From Psychromicrobium lacuslunae (lineage in GTDB: Bacteria > Actinomycetota > Actinomycetes > Actinomycetales > Micrococcaceae), in contig NZ_CP011005.1 of the NCBI RefSeq assembly GCF_000950575.1, positions 558,001 through 622,000 of the forward strand: a stretch of DNA of 64,000 nt, read 5' to 3'. Below the pieces are notes generated by a model. The model made no database searches. It was not told where the DNA came from and worked only from the letters and a program-made list of their open reading frames with translations. Shown in pieces: positions 34,206 through 42,801 of this stretch; the first letter of the stretch is position 1; each line of letters starts with the position of its first letter. The position numbers were made by a program, and so were the translations under genes.

Positions 34206-34799
34206 ATGAGTCCGAAAGGCGAGGCTGGCGAGCTGAAACAAGCCGTCAATCCAAGCACGGTCATACCGGTCGGTGCGCAAGGACTGCTTTTTACCGAGGA
34301 TCTACCTCTCCTTGACGAGGACGCTGGCTACCGCGGCCCCACCGCCTGTAAAGCGGCTGGCATTACCTATCGTCAGCTCGACTATTGGGCCAGGACCGGA
34401 CTGGTTGAGCCGACAGTACGTGGGGCGGCTGGTTCCGGTTCGCAACGCCTTTATGGCTTCCGCGACATTTTGGTACTCAAGGTGGTCAAGCGGCTGCTTG
34501 ACACGGGGGTATCACTCCAGCAAATCCGAGCGGCAGTGGATCACCTGCGTGAACGTGGGGTGGATGATCTGGCCCAGATTACGCTGATGAGCGATGGCGC
34601 TTCGGTTTATGAATGCACCTCGGCAGATGAAGTTATTGACTTAGTGCAGGGTGGCCAGGGTGTTTTTGGTATCGCCGTGGGCAAGGTGTGGCGCGAAGTT
34701 GAAGGCAGCCTTTCCGATCTGCCCAGCGAGCACGCTGAAGATCAGTCTTTCCCTGATGATGAACTGAGCAAACGCCGGGCAGCCCGGAAAATTTCCTAA
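34206..34799 (+). CDS. MerR-family regulator (Rv1830-type)
   Basis: Regulator of 197 residues. The winged helix reads GPTACKAAGITYRQLDYWARTGLVEPTVRGAAGSGSQRLYGFRDI, followed by a dimer helix and a DUF1653-free C-terminus ending in SKRRAARKIS. GGAGGG lies 6 bp before the ATG at 34206, so the in-frame ATG at 34194 is rejected: it overlaps the ribosome site itself. The 243-bp gap upstream, with a TTTATAAAT stretch at about 34186, suggests its own promoter. A strong terminator follows. It is the fifth member of the conserved gcvH-to-merR group. Confidence 0.92.
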   Translation: MSPKGEAGELKQAVNPSTVIPVGAQGLLFTEDLPLLDEDAGYRGPTACKAAGITYRQLDYWARTGLVEPTVRGAAGSGSQRLYGFRDILVLKVVKRLLDTGVSLQQIRAAVDHLRERGVDDLAQITLMSDGASVYECTSADEVIDLVQGGQGVFGIAVGKVWREVEGSLSDLPSEHAEDQSFPDDELSKRRAARKIS

Positions 34800-34810
34800 G
34801 ATTCCAATGA

Positions 34811-34841
34811 AAAAACCGCCGGCAACCACCGGCGGTTTTTT
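34811..34841. terminator. Bidirectional intrinsic terminator
   Basis: AAAAACCGCCGG (34811-34822) pairs with CCGGCGGTTTTT (34829-34840) around a CAACCA loop, with T-runs following on the plus strand and, through the A-run, on the minus strand. It separates the convergent merR and ParA-type genes and can end both transcripts. Confidence 0.92.
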
Positions 34842-34889
34842 GTTTTTTTGTTTTTAAGAGCGGCACTCGGCACTAAGTGAGCTAACCGA

Positions 34890-35753
34890 CTAGCCGCGTC
34901 GGCGCTGCTGGCCGCTATCGAGCACCTTCTTGAGTAACTCGTCAAAGGCTTCCGCGGCCGTCTTAGCTGCGTCCCCGGGCCAGTGATGGATCGACCGGGC
35001 GGCGCCCTGAATCTGCTGCCAGTTAGCCTGTTCGGCAATGGTCGGGCTGAGCAATAGCGGGCCGAACATGGTTGACATTTCGCTCAGCCGATAGCTGTGC
35101 TCAGCCGAGGCACTGCGCACCCGATTGGCGACAATGCCGGCAGCTGAGAGGGCGGGGGCAAATTCATTGCGGAACAGTTCGATGGCCCGCAAGGTTCGCT
35201 CAGTTCCGGCGACCGAGAAGAGTCCCGGCTCGGCAACCAACAACACCCGATTTGAGGCAGTCCAGGCGATCCTGGTCAAGCCATTGAGCGATGGCGGGCA
35301 ATCAATCAGCACCAACTCATAGCGAGGCTTGCCCGCGATCGTTCGTTCTTGACGGTCTAAACCGGCTAATACCGCGGAAAGCCGACGAAGATCGCGGCGA
35401 CTCAGATCCGGACGGTCATAAATTCCGGAATAAGCCGAGCCCGCCGCTACGTCGAGCACCGAACGCTGCCCGGCAGGCTGTCGTTTGCTGGCCTGTTCAA
35501 CCCAGCCACTCGGCACCACATTCGCTGCCAGCTCAGCGCGCCGCGGGCTGCGTAACATCTGGCCGATATCTTGTTGGCCGCTGGCATTGACGCTCAGGCC
35601 GGTAGTGGCATCGGCGTGCGGATCCAGGTCGATTACCAAGGTCGGAATCCCCGCGGACAATGCCGCCGAGGCAAGGCCCAGAGTCACTGAGGTCTTGCCC
35701 ACGCCACCCTTGAGGGAGCTAATACTGACTACCTGCACTCGAGATCCTGTCAT
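34890..35753 (-). CDS. ParA-family ATPase
   Basis: Deviant Walker-type ATPase of 287 residues. The Walker A motif is SLKGGVGKTSVTLGLA near the N-terminus, with DLDPHADATTG and VLIDCPPSLNGLTRIAWTAS as the other ParA motifs. No parB lies nearby, so this is an orphan ParA, possibly for protein or carboxysome-like cargo positioning and not chromosome segregation. The ATG at 35753 is chosen over a GTG at 35768. It diverges from pyruvate carboxylase; a 14-bp palindrome lies 28 bp upstream of its start. Confidence 0.9.
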   Translation of the reverse strand: MTGSRVQVVSISSLKGGVGKTSVTLGLASAALSAGIPTLVIDLDPHADATTGLSVNASGQQDIGQMLRSPRRAELAANVVPSGWVEQASKRQPAGQRSVLDVAAGSAYSGIYDRPDLSRRDLRRLSAVLAGLDRQERTIAGKPRYELVLIDCPPSLNGLTRIAWTASNRVLLVAEPGLFSVAGTERTLRAIELFRNEFAPALSAAGIVANRVRSASAEHSYRLSEMSTMFGPLLLSPTIAEQANWQQIQGAARSIHHWPGDAAKTAAEAFDELLKKVLDSGQQRRRG

Positions 35754-35780
35754 CGACTTCAACTTCACACTACGCTTTGT

Positions 35781-35794
35781 GTGTCCTAGGACAC
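35781..35794. promoter_or_regulatory. Palindrome in the ParA/pyc divergent region
   Basis: GTGTCCTAGGACAC is a perfect 14-bp palindrome, 28 bp upstream of the ParA start and 100 bp upstream of the pyc start. A -10-like TAGAAT (35807-35812) for pyc lies 12 bp downstream, so a protein bound here could affect both genes. The binding factor is unknown. Confidence 0.6.
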
Positions 35795-35893
35795 CTCAGC
35801 TCAACATAGAATACTGTGGAAACTTCGCGCAGCTTCTTCTCATCATATGTTGAGGGCCTGCGGATGCCGGTAAAGCTTGCTGAGGGGAATGAC

Positions 35894-38800
35894 ATGTTTT
35901 CCAAGATTTTGGTGGCCAATCGCGGTGAAATTGCGATCCGTGCCTTCCGGGCCAGTTACGAACTCGGGGCGAATACCGTTGCGGTTTTCCCGCAGGAGGA
36001 CAGGAACTCGATCCATCGGCAGAAGGCCGATGAAGCTTACTTGATTGGTGAGGAAGGCCACCCGGTTCGGGCCTATCTCGATGTCGCTGAGATCGTTCGT
36101 GTCGCCAAGGAGGCTGGGGCGGACGCTATCTACCCCGGCTACGGTTTCCTGAGTGAGAACCCGGATCTGGCCCGGGCCGCCCAAGCAGCCGGCATTACTT
36201 TCGTCGGCCCGCCGGCCGAAGTTTTAGAACTGGCCGGAAATAAGGTTTCAGCGCTTAAGGCCGCCAAAGCGGCGGGCGTGCCGACCTTGAAGTCCTCAGA
36301 GCCGTCCAAAGATCTTGATGAACTATTAGCCGCCGCGGACGAGATTGGTTTCCCGATCTTCGCCAAGGCAGTCGCCGGTGGTGGTGGCCGTGGCATGCGC
36401 CGGGTAGAAACCCGAGAAGACTTACCCGAGGCGCTCAAGGCTGCGATGCGTGAGGCGGATGCAGCTTTCGGCGACCCGACGATGTTCCTGGAGCAGGCAG
36501 TGCTCCGGCCGCGGCACATCGAGGTGCAAATCTTGGCCGATGCCCAGGGCAATGTGATGCACCTCTTCGAGCGGGACTGTTCCCTGCAGCGTCGGCACCA
36601 GAAAGTGATTGAGATCGCGCCGGCACCGGAGCTTGATGACTCTATTCGGCAAGCTCTCTACCGGGACGCGGTGGCTTTCGCCAAGGCGCTTGGCTACGTT
36701 AATGCCGGCACCGTGGAATTTTTGGTCGATACCGCGGGGGAGCGGGCCGGCCAGCATGTATTCATTGAGATGAATCCGCGAATTCAGGTGGAGCACACGG
36801 TCACCGAAGAAATCACCGATGTGGATCTGGTGCAAGCCCAAATGCGGATCGCCGCCGGTGCCACCCTGGCAGATTTGGGACTAAGCCAAGAGACGGTGGC
36901 CATTAAAGGTGCCGCGCTGCAGTGCCGGATCACCACCGAAGACCCGGCGAACGGCTTCCGACCCGACGTCGGTAAAATCACCGGTTACCGCTCCGCCGGT
37001 GGCGCGGGAGTCCGTTTGGACGGCGGAACTGTCTATTCCGGGGCAGAAATTTCGCCGCACTTCGATTCCATGCTGGTCAAGCTGACCTGCCGCGGCCGGG
37101 ATTACCCGACCGCCGTCGCCCGGGCTCGCCGCGCCCTCGCCGAGTTCCGGATTCGTGGTGTCTCCACCAATATCCCCTTCCTGCAGTCGGTGCTCGACGA
37201 CCCCGATTTCGTCGCTGGCAATGTAGCAACCTCTTTCATCGAGGAACGACCAGAGCTGCTCAAGACTCACGTTTCAGCCGACCGCGGCACCAAGCTGCTC
37301 AGCTGGCTGGCCGACGTCACTGTCAATAAGCCGCACGGTGAGTTGAAGGTGCACGCTGACCCAGCGCTCAAATTGCCGGCGTTGCCCGAGGGGGAGCTGC
37401 CCGCTGGTTCCCGTCAACGCCTGCAAGAACTTGGCCCCGAAGGCTTCGCCAAAGCGCTCCGCGAACAGCAAGCCGTGGCTGTCACCGACACCACCTTCCG
37501 GGACGCGCATCAGTCCCTACTGGCAACCAGGGTACGCACCAAGGACCTATTGGCTGCCGGTCCAGCGGTCTCGGCACTGACTCCGGAACTGCTCTCGGTT
37601 GAGGCCTGGGGCGGCGCCACCTACGACGTCGCGCTGCGCTTCCTTGGCGAAGACCCGTGGGAGCGGCTCTCCGCGCTCCGTCAGGCACTGCCGAATGTTT
37701 GCCTACAAATGCTGTTGCGCGGCCGTAACACGGTTGGCTACACCCCGTATCCGGAAGATGTCACCGAGGCGTTCGTGCAGGAAGCAGCGGCCAGCGGTAT
37801 CGATATTTTCCGGATCTTCGATGCGCTCAATGACGTCAATCAAATGGCACCAGCGATCAAAGCGGTGCGGGCCACCGGAACCGCTGTCGCCGAAGTGGCG
37901 CTCTGCTACACCTCGGACATGCTGGATCCTGAGGAGAAGCTCTACACTCTCGATTACTATCTGGAACTCGCCGACCGAATCGTCGAAGCGGGAGCGCATA
38001 TCCTGGCGATTAAGGATATGGCAGGGCTTTTGCGACCAGCGGCTGCCGCGAAGCTAGTCGGCGCGCTCCGCGAGCGTTTCGAGCTCCCCGTGCATCTGCA
38101 CACTCACGACACCGCAGGCGGCCAGCTGGCAACGCTACTGGCCGCTGTAGACGCCGGGGTAGATGCGGTTGACGTTGCCTCAGCGGCGTTGGCTGGTACC
38201 ACCAGCCAGCCTTCGGCCTCCGCGCTGGTGGCCGCCCTGGCGCACACGCCACGGGATACCGGTATTTCGCTCGCCGGGGTGAGCGCACTCGAACCCTATT
38301 GGGAGGCCATTCGCCGGGTCTATGCACCTTTCGAATCCGGCCTGCCGGGACCCACCGGCCGGGTCTACCAACACGAGATTCCCGGTGGACAGCTCTCCAA
38401 CCTCCGTCAACAGGCCATCGCGCTGGGACTGGGAGAGCGGTTCGAGGCAATTGAAGATATGTACACCGCCGCCGACCGGATTCTAGGGCATTTGGTGAAG
38501 GTGACGCCCTCTTCCAAGGTGGTGGGCGATCTTGCGCTGCATTTAGTGGGGCTGGGGGCCGACCCCGCCGACTTCGAGCAGAATCCGCAGAACTACGATA
38601 TTCCGGATTCAGTGATTGGCTTCCTCTCCGGAGAATTGGGCGACCCGCCCGGTGGCTGGCCGGAGCCGTTCCGTAGCAAGGCGCTGCAAGGACGGGCGGT
38701 CAAACCCCGTAAGGTCGAGTTGAACGAACAGGACCGTGCCGGTCTGGCAGGGGACTCGGCGAGTCGGCGCGGCACCTTAAACCGGTTGCTCTTTGCCGGG

Positions 38801-39292
38801 CCCACTCAGGAATTCCAGACCGTCCGGGACACCTTCGGGGATGTCTCGGTGCTCGACACCCGGGACTATCTCTTCGGCCTGCAACGTGGCCAGGAGCACG
38901 TGATTGAGTTGGGTAAGGGAGTTCGGCTGATTGCTTCACTGGAGGCGATTTCCGATCCCGACGAAAAGGGCATGCGGCTGGTGATGTGCACCCTGAATGG
39001 CCAGTCTCGTCCGGTGAGCGTACGGGATAAGAGCATTGAATCTAAGGTGAAGTCCGCCGAGAAGGCTGACCCACAGGTACCCGGTCAGGTTGCTGCACCC
39101 TTTGCCGGAGCGGTCACCCTGGTCGCTGCGGTGGGGGACACCGTGGCAGCCGGGGATACCGTGGCGACCATCGAGGCGATGAAGATGGAGGCGTCGATCA
39201 CCACGCCGGTGGCCGGAAGGGTGAGCCGGGCAGCGATCTCTCAGGTGGAGCAGGTCAATGGCGGAGATCTCTTGCTGGTAGTGGAGAGCTAA
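35894..39292 (+). CDS. pyc: Pyruvate carboxylase
   Basis: Anaplerotic enzyme converting pyruvate, bicarbonate and ATP to oxaloacetate. The 1132 residues match the normal single-chain length. Order: biotin carboxylase (FSKILVANRGEIAIRAFR at the N-terminus, the GGGGRGMR ATP loop, EMNPRIQVEHTVTE); carboxyltransferase (DTTFRDAHQSLLATRVRTKD, IFRIFDALND, HTHDTAGG); and C-terminal biotinyl domain with EAMKMEAS. The ATG at 35894 has GAGGGGA 6 bp upstream, so the upstream in-frame start at 35816 is rejected. It sits between two ParA-like ATPase genes, which looks incidental. Confidence 0.97.
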   Translation: MFSKILVANRGEIAIRAFRASYELGANTVAVFPQEDRNSIHRQKADEAYLIGEEGHPVRAYLDVAEIVRVAKEAGADAIYPGYGFLSENPDLARAAQAAGITFVGPPAEVLELAGNKVSALKAAKAAGVPTLKSSEPSKDLDELLAAADEIGFPIFAKAVAGGGGRGMRRVETREDLPEALKAAMREADAAFGDPTMFLEQAVLRPRHIEVQILADAQGNVMHLFERDCSLQRRHQKVIEIAPAPELDDSIRQALYRDAVAFAKALGYVNAGTVEFLVDTAGERAGQHVFIEMNPRIQVEHTVTEEITDVDLVQAQMRIAAGATLADLGLSQETVAIKGAALQCRITTEDPANGFRPDVGKITGYRSAGGAGVRLDGGTVYSGAEISPHFDSMLVKLTCRGRDYPTAVARARRALAEFRIRGVSTNIPFLQSVLDDPDFVAGNVATSFIEERPELLKTHVSADRGTKLLSWLADVTVNKPHGELKVHADPALKLPALPEGELPAGSRQRLQELGPEGFAKALREQQAVAVTDTTFRDAHQSLLATRVRTKDLLAAGPAVSALTPELLSVEAWGGATYDVALRFLGEDPWERLSALRQALPNVCLQMLLRGRNTVGYTPYPEDVTEAFVQEAAASGIDIFRIFDALNDVNQMAPAIKAVRATGTAVAEVALCYTSDMLDPEEKLYTLDYYLELADRIVEAGAHILAIKDMAGLLRPAAAAKLVGALRERFELPVHLHTHDTAGGQLATLLAAVDAGVDAVDVASAALAGTTSQPSASALVAALAHTPRDTGISLAGVSALEPYWEAIRRVYAPFESGLPGPTGRVYQHEIPGGQLSNLRQQAIALGLGERFEAIEDMYTAADRILGHLVKVTPSSKVVGDLALHLVGLGADPADFEQNPQNYDIPDSVIGFLSGELGDPPGGWPEPFRSKALQGRAVKPRKVELNEQDRAGLAGDSASRRGTLNRLLFAGPTQEFQTVRDTFGDVSVLDTRDYLFGLQRGQEHVIELGKGVRLIASLEAISDPDEKGMRLVMCTLNGQSRPVSVRDKSIESKVKSAEKADPQVPGQVAAPFAGAVTLVAAVGDTVAAGDTVATIEAMKMEASITTPVAGRVSRAAISQVEQVNGGDLLLVVES

Positions 39293-39401
39293 GATTTCGC
39301 TGTTTTAGCGCTCTGACCGGGCTGTGCGCTAGGGTAAGTGCTGATTTGACTCAGGTATCGTGTCTGAGCTGAGTCGCCCGGCAAAGAGAGAAGAAAGAGT
39401 C

Positions 39402-40832
39402 ATGCCAACGGAGACCGAGAAGACTGAGCCTAGCCACGGCGAGCTGAGTAGTGACAGTGCGGCCGATCCATCGAGCACCGGCGTCGTTAGCAGCTTTACC
39501 GAGGTGATCGTCTCGGTTGATGCCGAGGATTCGGTTGCCTCAACGGGTGATGAGGCTTCGGCCAAGCCGTCGGAGCTTGAACCAGCAGCCGGGGATTCGA
39601 CTGAACCGGAAGCCGCCGTTGAACCGGCCTCAAAGACGGCCCAGTCCGTTGCGTCCGAATCGGAGCAGCAGTTAGTTGTGCAGCCGGAGGCTGAAGAGTT
39701 GGTCACTGAGCAGGCAGCTAGTGAGCAGTTGGTCGGTGAGTCTGGAACGAGTGTTTCAAGGGCCGGGGAGCCAACTGCCCGAGAGAGCAATTGGCAGCCC
39801 AGTGGCTCGCAGCTCAAGCTTTCGGCCACGGCTGAAACGTCGCTACAGAACGACAGCGAAGCGCAGCGTAGCAGCGCCCGTCGTGGGCAGGATCAGCAAG
39901 GCAAGCCTGAGCCCGCTGCCGCGCTGACCGCAGATCGGCTGTTGGAGAGCCCGCAAACCCCGCCGGTGGCGGGCTGGCGGCGCTGGTTGTATCAGGGCTC
40001 CTTCGGCTACATCAACGTCGGGGATTCGGACAAGGTCCGCTTACAACGAGTGATGGAACACCGGATCGCCGCTAGGCTCGGCCAGCGAACTCGTTATATT
40101 CCGGTGCTCTCGCGTAAGGGCGGCGTAGGCAAGACCACGGTGACCACTTTGCTTGGCATGGTGCTCGCCAATATGCGCGAAGACCGAGTGATTGCAATGG
40201 ATGCAAACCCGGATCGCGGCACCCTCTCGGACCGCTCGCCAGGCCGAGCAGATCACACCGCGCGGCAATTGGTGCGGAACCGGTTCACAGTGAACAGCTT
40301 CTCCGAGCTAGCCAGTTATGTAGCCCGTGACGGCTCGCGCCTCGATGTGCTTGCTTCCGATACCGATCCGGCCATCGCCGAAGCCTTTGACGATGCTGAT
40401 TACCGAGCCGTAACAGATATTCTGAGCCGTTACTACTCGATCGTCCTTACTGACTCTGGCACCGGCATGGTGCACTCAGTGATGAAGGGCACCCTTGAGA
40501 AGGCCGATACCGTGGTCTTGGTATCTGGAGGTAGCGTCGATGAGGCCAGACTAGCCTCGGAGACGCTTTCCTGGTTGGAAGCGCACGGTCGGCAGGACCT
40601 GGTGGCCAAAGCCATCGTGGTAGTCAATATGTCTGCCGGGGAGGGCACCCGGGTCAATATTGACCAGATCGAAGACCACTTCCGCTCCCGGGTTAAATCG
40701 GTGATCCGGTTACCCTATGACAAGCATTTGGCGGAGGGCAGCCGAGTTGATCTGAATCGGCTGAACCCGGCAACAAAGGCTGCGGTCATCGAGCTGGCGG
40801 CGCTTACCGTGGATGAGTTGCAGGGGCTCTAA
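39402..40832 (+). CDS. EspI-like ParA/MinD-type ATPase with acidic N-terminus
   Basis: Protein of 476 residues in two parts. Residues 1 to about 200 are low-complexity and acidic (Glu, Ser, Ala, Thr), surely disordered. The C-terminal part begins with GWRRWLYQGSFGYINVGDSD and carries a ParA-type ATPase with deviant Walker A SRKGGVGKTTVTTLLGMVLA. The segment before the ATPase resembles EspI/Rv3876-type proteins linked to type VII secretion, but no WXG100 or EccC gene lies in this window. The start is uncertain: ATG 39402 (used) or GTG 39360. A perfect 20-bp-arm hairpin follows the stop. Confidence 0.8.
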   Translation: MPTETEKTEPSHGELSSDSAADPSSTGVVSSFTEVIVSVDAEDSVASTGDEASAKPSELEPAAGDSTEPEAAVEPASKTAQSVASESEQQLVVQPEAEELVTEQAASEQLVGESGTSVSRAGEPTARESNWQPSGSQLKLSATAETSLQNDSEAQRSSARRGQDQQGKPEPAAALTADRLLESPQTPPVAGWRRWLYQGSFGYINVGDSDKVRLQRVMEHRIAARLGQRTRYIPVLSRKGGVGKTTVTTLLGMVLANMREDRVIAMDANPDRGTLSDRSPGRADHTARQLVRNRFTVNSFSELASYVARDGSRLDVLASDTDPAIAEAFDDADYRAVTDILSRYYSIVLTDSGTGMVHSVMKGTLEKADTVVLVSGGSVDEARLASETLSWLEAHGRQDLVAKAIVVVNMSAGEGTRVNIDQIEDHFRSRVKSVIRLPYDKHLAEGSRVDLNRLNPATKAAVIELAALTVDELQGL

Positions 40833-40845
40833 ACAGCATTCTTAA

Positions 40846-40888
40846 CGAGTTTGGCCCCGGACGTCAGCGACGTCCGGGGCCAAACTCG
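40846..40888. terminator. Perfect 20-bp-arm hairpin between convergent genes
   Basis: Bases 40846-40865 and 40869-40888 are exact reverse complements around AGC. The arm runs CGAGTTTGGCCCCGGACGTC. It starts 13 bp after the EspI-like gene stop and ends 18 bp before the acyl-CoA synthetase gene stop, a position suited to ending both. No T-run follows on either strand, so it is not a canonical intrinsic terminator; it may act as a bidirectional roadblock or RNA-stabilising end. Confidence 0.7.
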
Positions 40889-40906
40889 CTCAATGAGCCA
40901 GTTTGC

Positions 40907-42721
40907 TCAGGCCGGTTTCGGGGCCGAATAGATTTCCTCGACCACGCCGTCGAAATCCTTGAGCACCTGGGCGCGTTTAATCTTCAGCGAAGGTGTCAGA
41001 TGGCCGCTGGTCTCGGTGAAATCCGTGGGCACGATACGGAAGGACTTAATCGCTTCGGCGTGCGAGACCGAGCTGTTGGCCCGGTCAATGACCTTCTGAA
41101 TGGCGTCGAGCACGACCTGGCTCTGTGCTGCGTCCTGCACCGAAATTCCCTGATCCAAGCCGTGGTGGCTGGCCCACTGTGGCAGGGCTTCTTCGTCCAG
41201 AGTGACCAGTGCGGCAATAAAGGGTCTGCCTTCGCCGATCACCACGCACTGTGAGACCAAGGCATCGGCGCGAATCTGATCCTCCAATTGCGCCGGAGCA
41301 ACATTTTTGCCGCCTGCCGTGACAATGATCTCCTTTTTCCGGCCGGTGATGCTCAGGAAGCCGTCCTCGTCCAGCTGACCGATATCGCCGGTGCGGAACC
41401 AGCCATCGACAAAGGCTTCGGCACTTAGATCATCACGGTGGAAATAGCCGCGCATCACCGAGACACCCTTGGCCAGGATTTCCCCGTCCTCGGCAATCTT
41501 GACCGCATTACCGGGCAATGGTCGACCCACGGTGCCGATTTTGATCAGATCGGGACGGTTCACCGTGACCGGGGCTGTAGTTTCGGTCAGCCCGTAGCCC
41601 TCCAGCACGGTAATGCCGATGCCGTAGAAGAAGTTGCCGAGGCGCTGACCGAGCGGCCCGCCACCGGAGACCGCGTATTGCAGCTGGCCGCCCATAGCGG
41701 CCCGCAACTTCGAGTAGACGAGTTTATCGAACAGGCCATGCTTGAGCTTGAGGAGGAACGGCACTTTGCCCTGTTGCAGAGCTTTGGAATACTCAATAGC
41801 GGTCTCGGCTGCTTTGCCGAAAATCTTGCCCTTGCCTTCGGACTCCGCTTTCAGTACCGCTGAGTTGTAGACCTTCTCGAAGACCCGAGGGACGGCCAGA
41901 ATATAGGTGGGCTTGAAGCTCTGGAAATCGGAGAGCAAGTTCTTAATATCGGGGGTATGCGCGGTGCGCGAACCGCCGGCCACATTCAGAATGGCGATGA
42001 AGCGGCCAAAAACGTGTGCCAGGGGCAAGAACATAATGGTTTGCGCACCTTCAGTGGCCACTGCCTCGGAGAGTACGCCAAGCGCATTATCAGAAAGCTC
42101 GACAAAGTTGCCGTGCGTGATCTCAGCACCCTTGGGGCGCCCGGTGGTGCCAGAGGTGTAGATCAAGGTGGCGACATCGCGTAGCCCGGCAGCGGAGCGG
42201 CGCTTCTCCACCTCTTCGTCGGCAATCTCGCGGCCAGCCTGCCGCAATTCGTCCAGTCCGTCATCGGACATCTTCCAGAACTGCTTTACGGCGTCCAGGC
42301 TCTCCGCCTGCACTGCCTGGCGAATAGTGGCTAAATGCGAATCCGCTTCGCCGAAAGCAGCGACCGCACCGGAATCCGCGAGATTCCAGGCCACCTGGCT
42401 GGCAGCCGAGGTTTCATAAATCGGCACCGAAACCGCTCCGGCGTACCAGATCGCAAAATCGACGAGGGTCCATTCGTAACGGGTGCGGGACATAATGCCA
42501 ACCCGTTCGCCGGGGTTTACACCGCTGGCAATCAGCCCCTTGGCCAGGGCGATCACGTCCGCCCGGAATTCGGTGGCTCGGATATCTCGCCAATTGCCAC
42601 TGTCATCGAGCACCGCAAAGAGGGCGCGATTAGCGGGATCCTTAGCCTGGCGCTCCAGTAAATCAGTGCTATTGCTCTGCTCTGGGACGGTGACTACTGC
42701 CGGTACGGAAATTTCTTTCAC
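40907..42721 (-). CDS. Long-chain fatty-acid-CoA ligase (FadD15-type)
   Basis: AMP-forming acyl-CoA synthetase of 604 residues, activating long-chain fatty acids for degradation or lipid synthesis. The P-loop-like motif is IYTSGTTGRPKGAEITHGN. Also present are YAVSGGGPLGQRLGNFF, EGYGLTETTAP, the hinge RTGDIGQLDEDGFLSITGRKKE, and the catalytic lysine region near the C-terminus (LTPSLKIKR). The start is GTG at 42721 with GAGGGAG 7 bp upstream. A palindrome overlaps its promoter, suggesting repression by a TetR-like lipid sensor. It is divergent from the ROK glucokinase gene. Confidence 0.93.
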   Translation of the reverse strand: MKEISVPAVVTVPEQSNSTDLLERQAKDPANRALFAVLDDSGNWRDIRATEFRADVIALAKGLIASGVNPGERVGIMSRTRYEWTLVDFAIWYAGAVSVPIYETSAASQVAWNLADSGAVAAFGEADSHLATIRQAVQAESLDAVKQFWKMSDDGLDELRQAGREIADEEVEKRRSAAGLRDVATLIYTSGTTGRPKGAEITHGNFVELSDNALGVLSEAVATEGAQTIMFLPLAHVFGRFIAILNVAGGSRTAHTPDIKNLLSDFQSFKPTYILAVPRVFEKVYNSAVLKAESEGKGKIFGKAAETAIEYSKALQQGKVPFLLKLKHGLFDKLVYSKLRAAMGGQLQYAVSGGGPLGQRLGNFFYGIGITVLEGYGLTETTAPVTVNRPDLIKIGTVGRPLPGNAVKIAEDGEILAKGVSVMRGYFHRDDLSAEAFVDGWFRTGDIGQLDEDGFLSITGRKKEIIVTAGGKNVAPAQLEDQIRADALVSQCVVIGEGRPFIAALVTLDEEALPQWASHHGLDQGISVQDAAQSQVVLDAIQKVIDRANSSVSHAEAIKSFRIVPTDFTETSGHLTPSLKIKRAQVLKDFDGVVEEIYSAPKPA

Positions 42722-42740
42722 TGATAGCTCCCTCGATATC

Positions 42741-42752
42741 TACTGATCAGTA
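42741..42752 (-). promoter_or_regulatory. Palindromic operator in the acyl-CoA ligase promoter
   Basis: TACTGATCAGTA (42741-42752) is a perfect 12-bp palindrome of the form bound by TetR-type regulators. On the minus strand it lies between a -35-like TTGCAC and a -10-like TAGATA, just upstream of the acyl-CoA ligase start. Repression by a fatty-acid-responsive regulator encoded elsewhere is plausible. Confidence 0.6.
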
Positions 42753-42801
42753 ACTTTACTGTGCAAGGCCGAGTTTCCCAACTACCTTCTAGAATAAGGC
42801 T

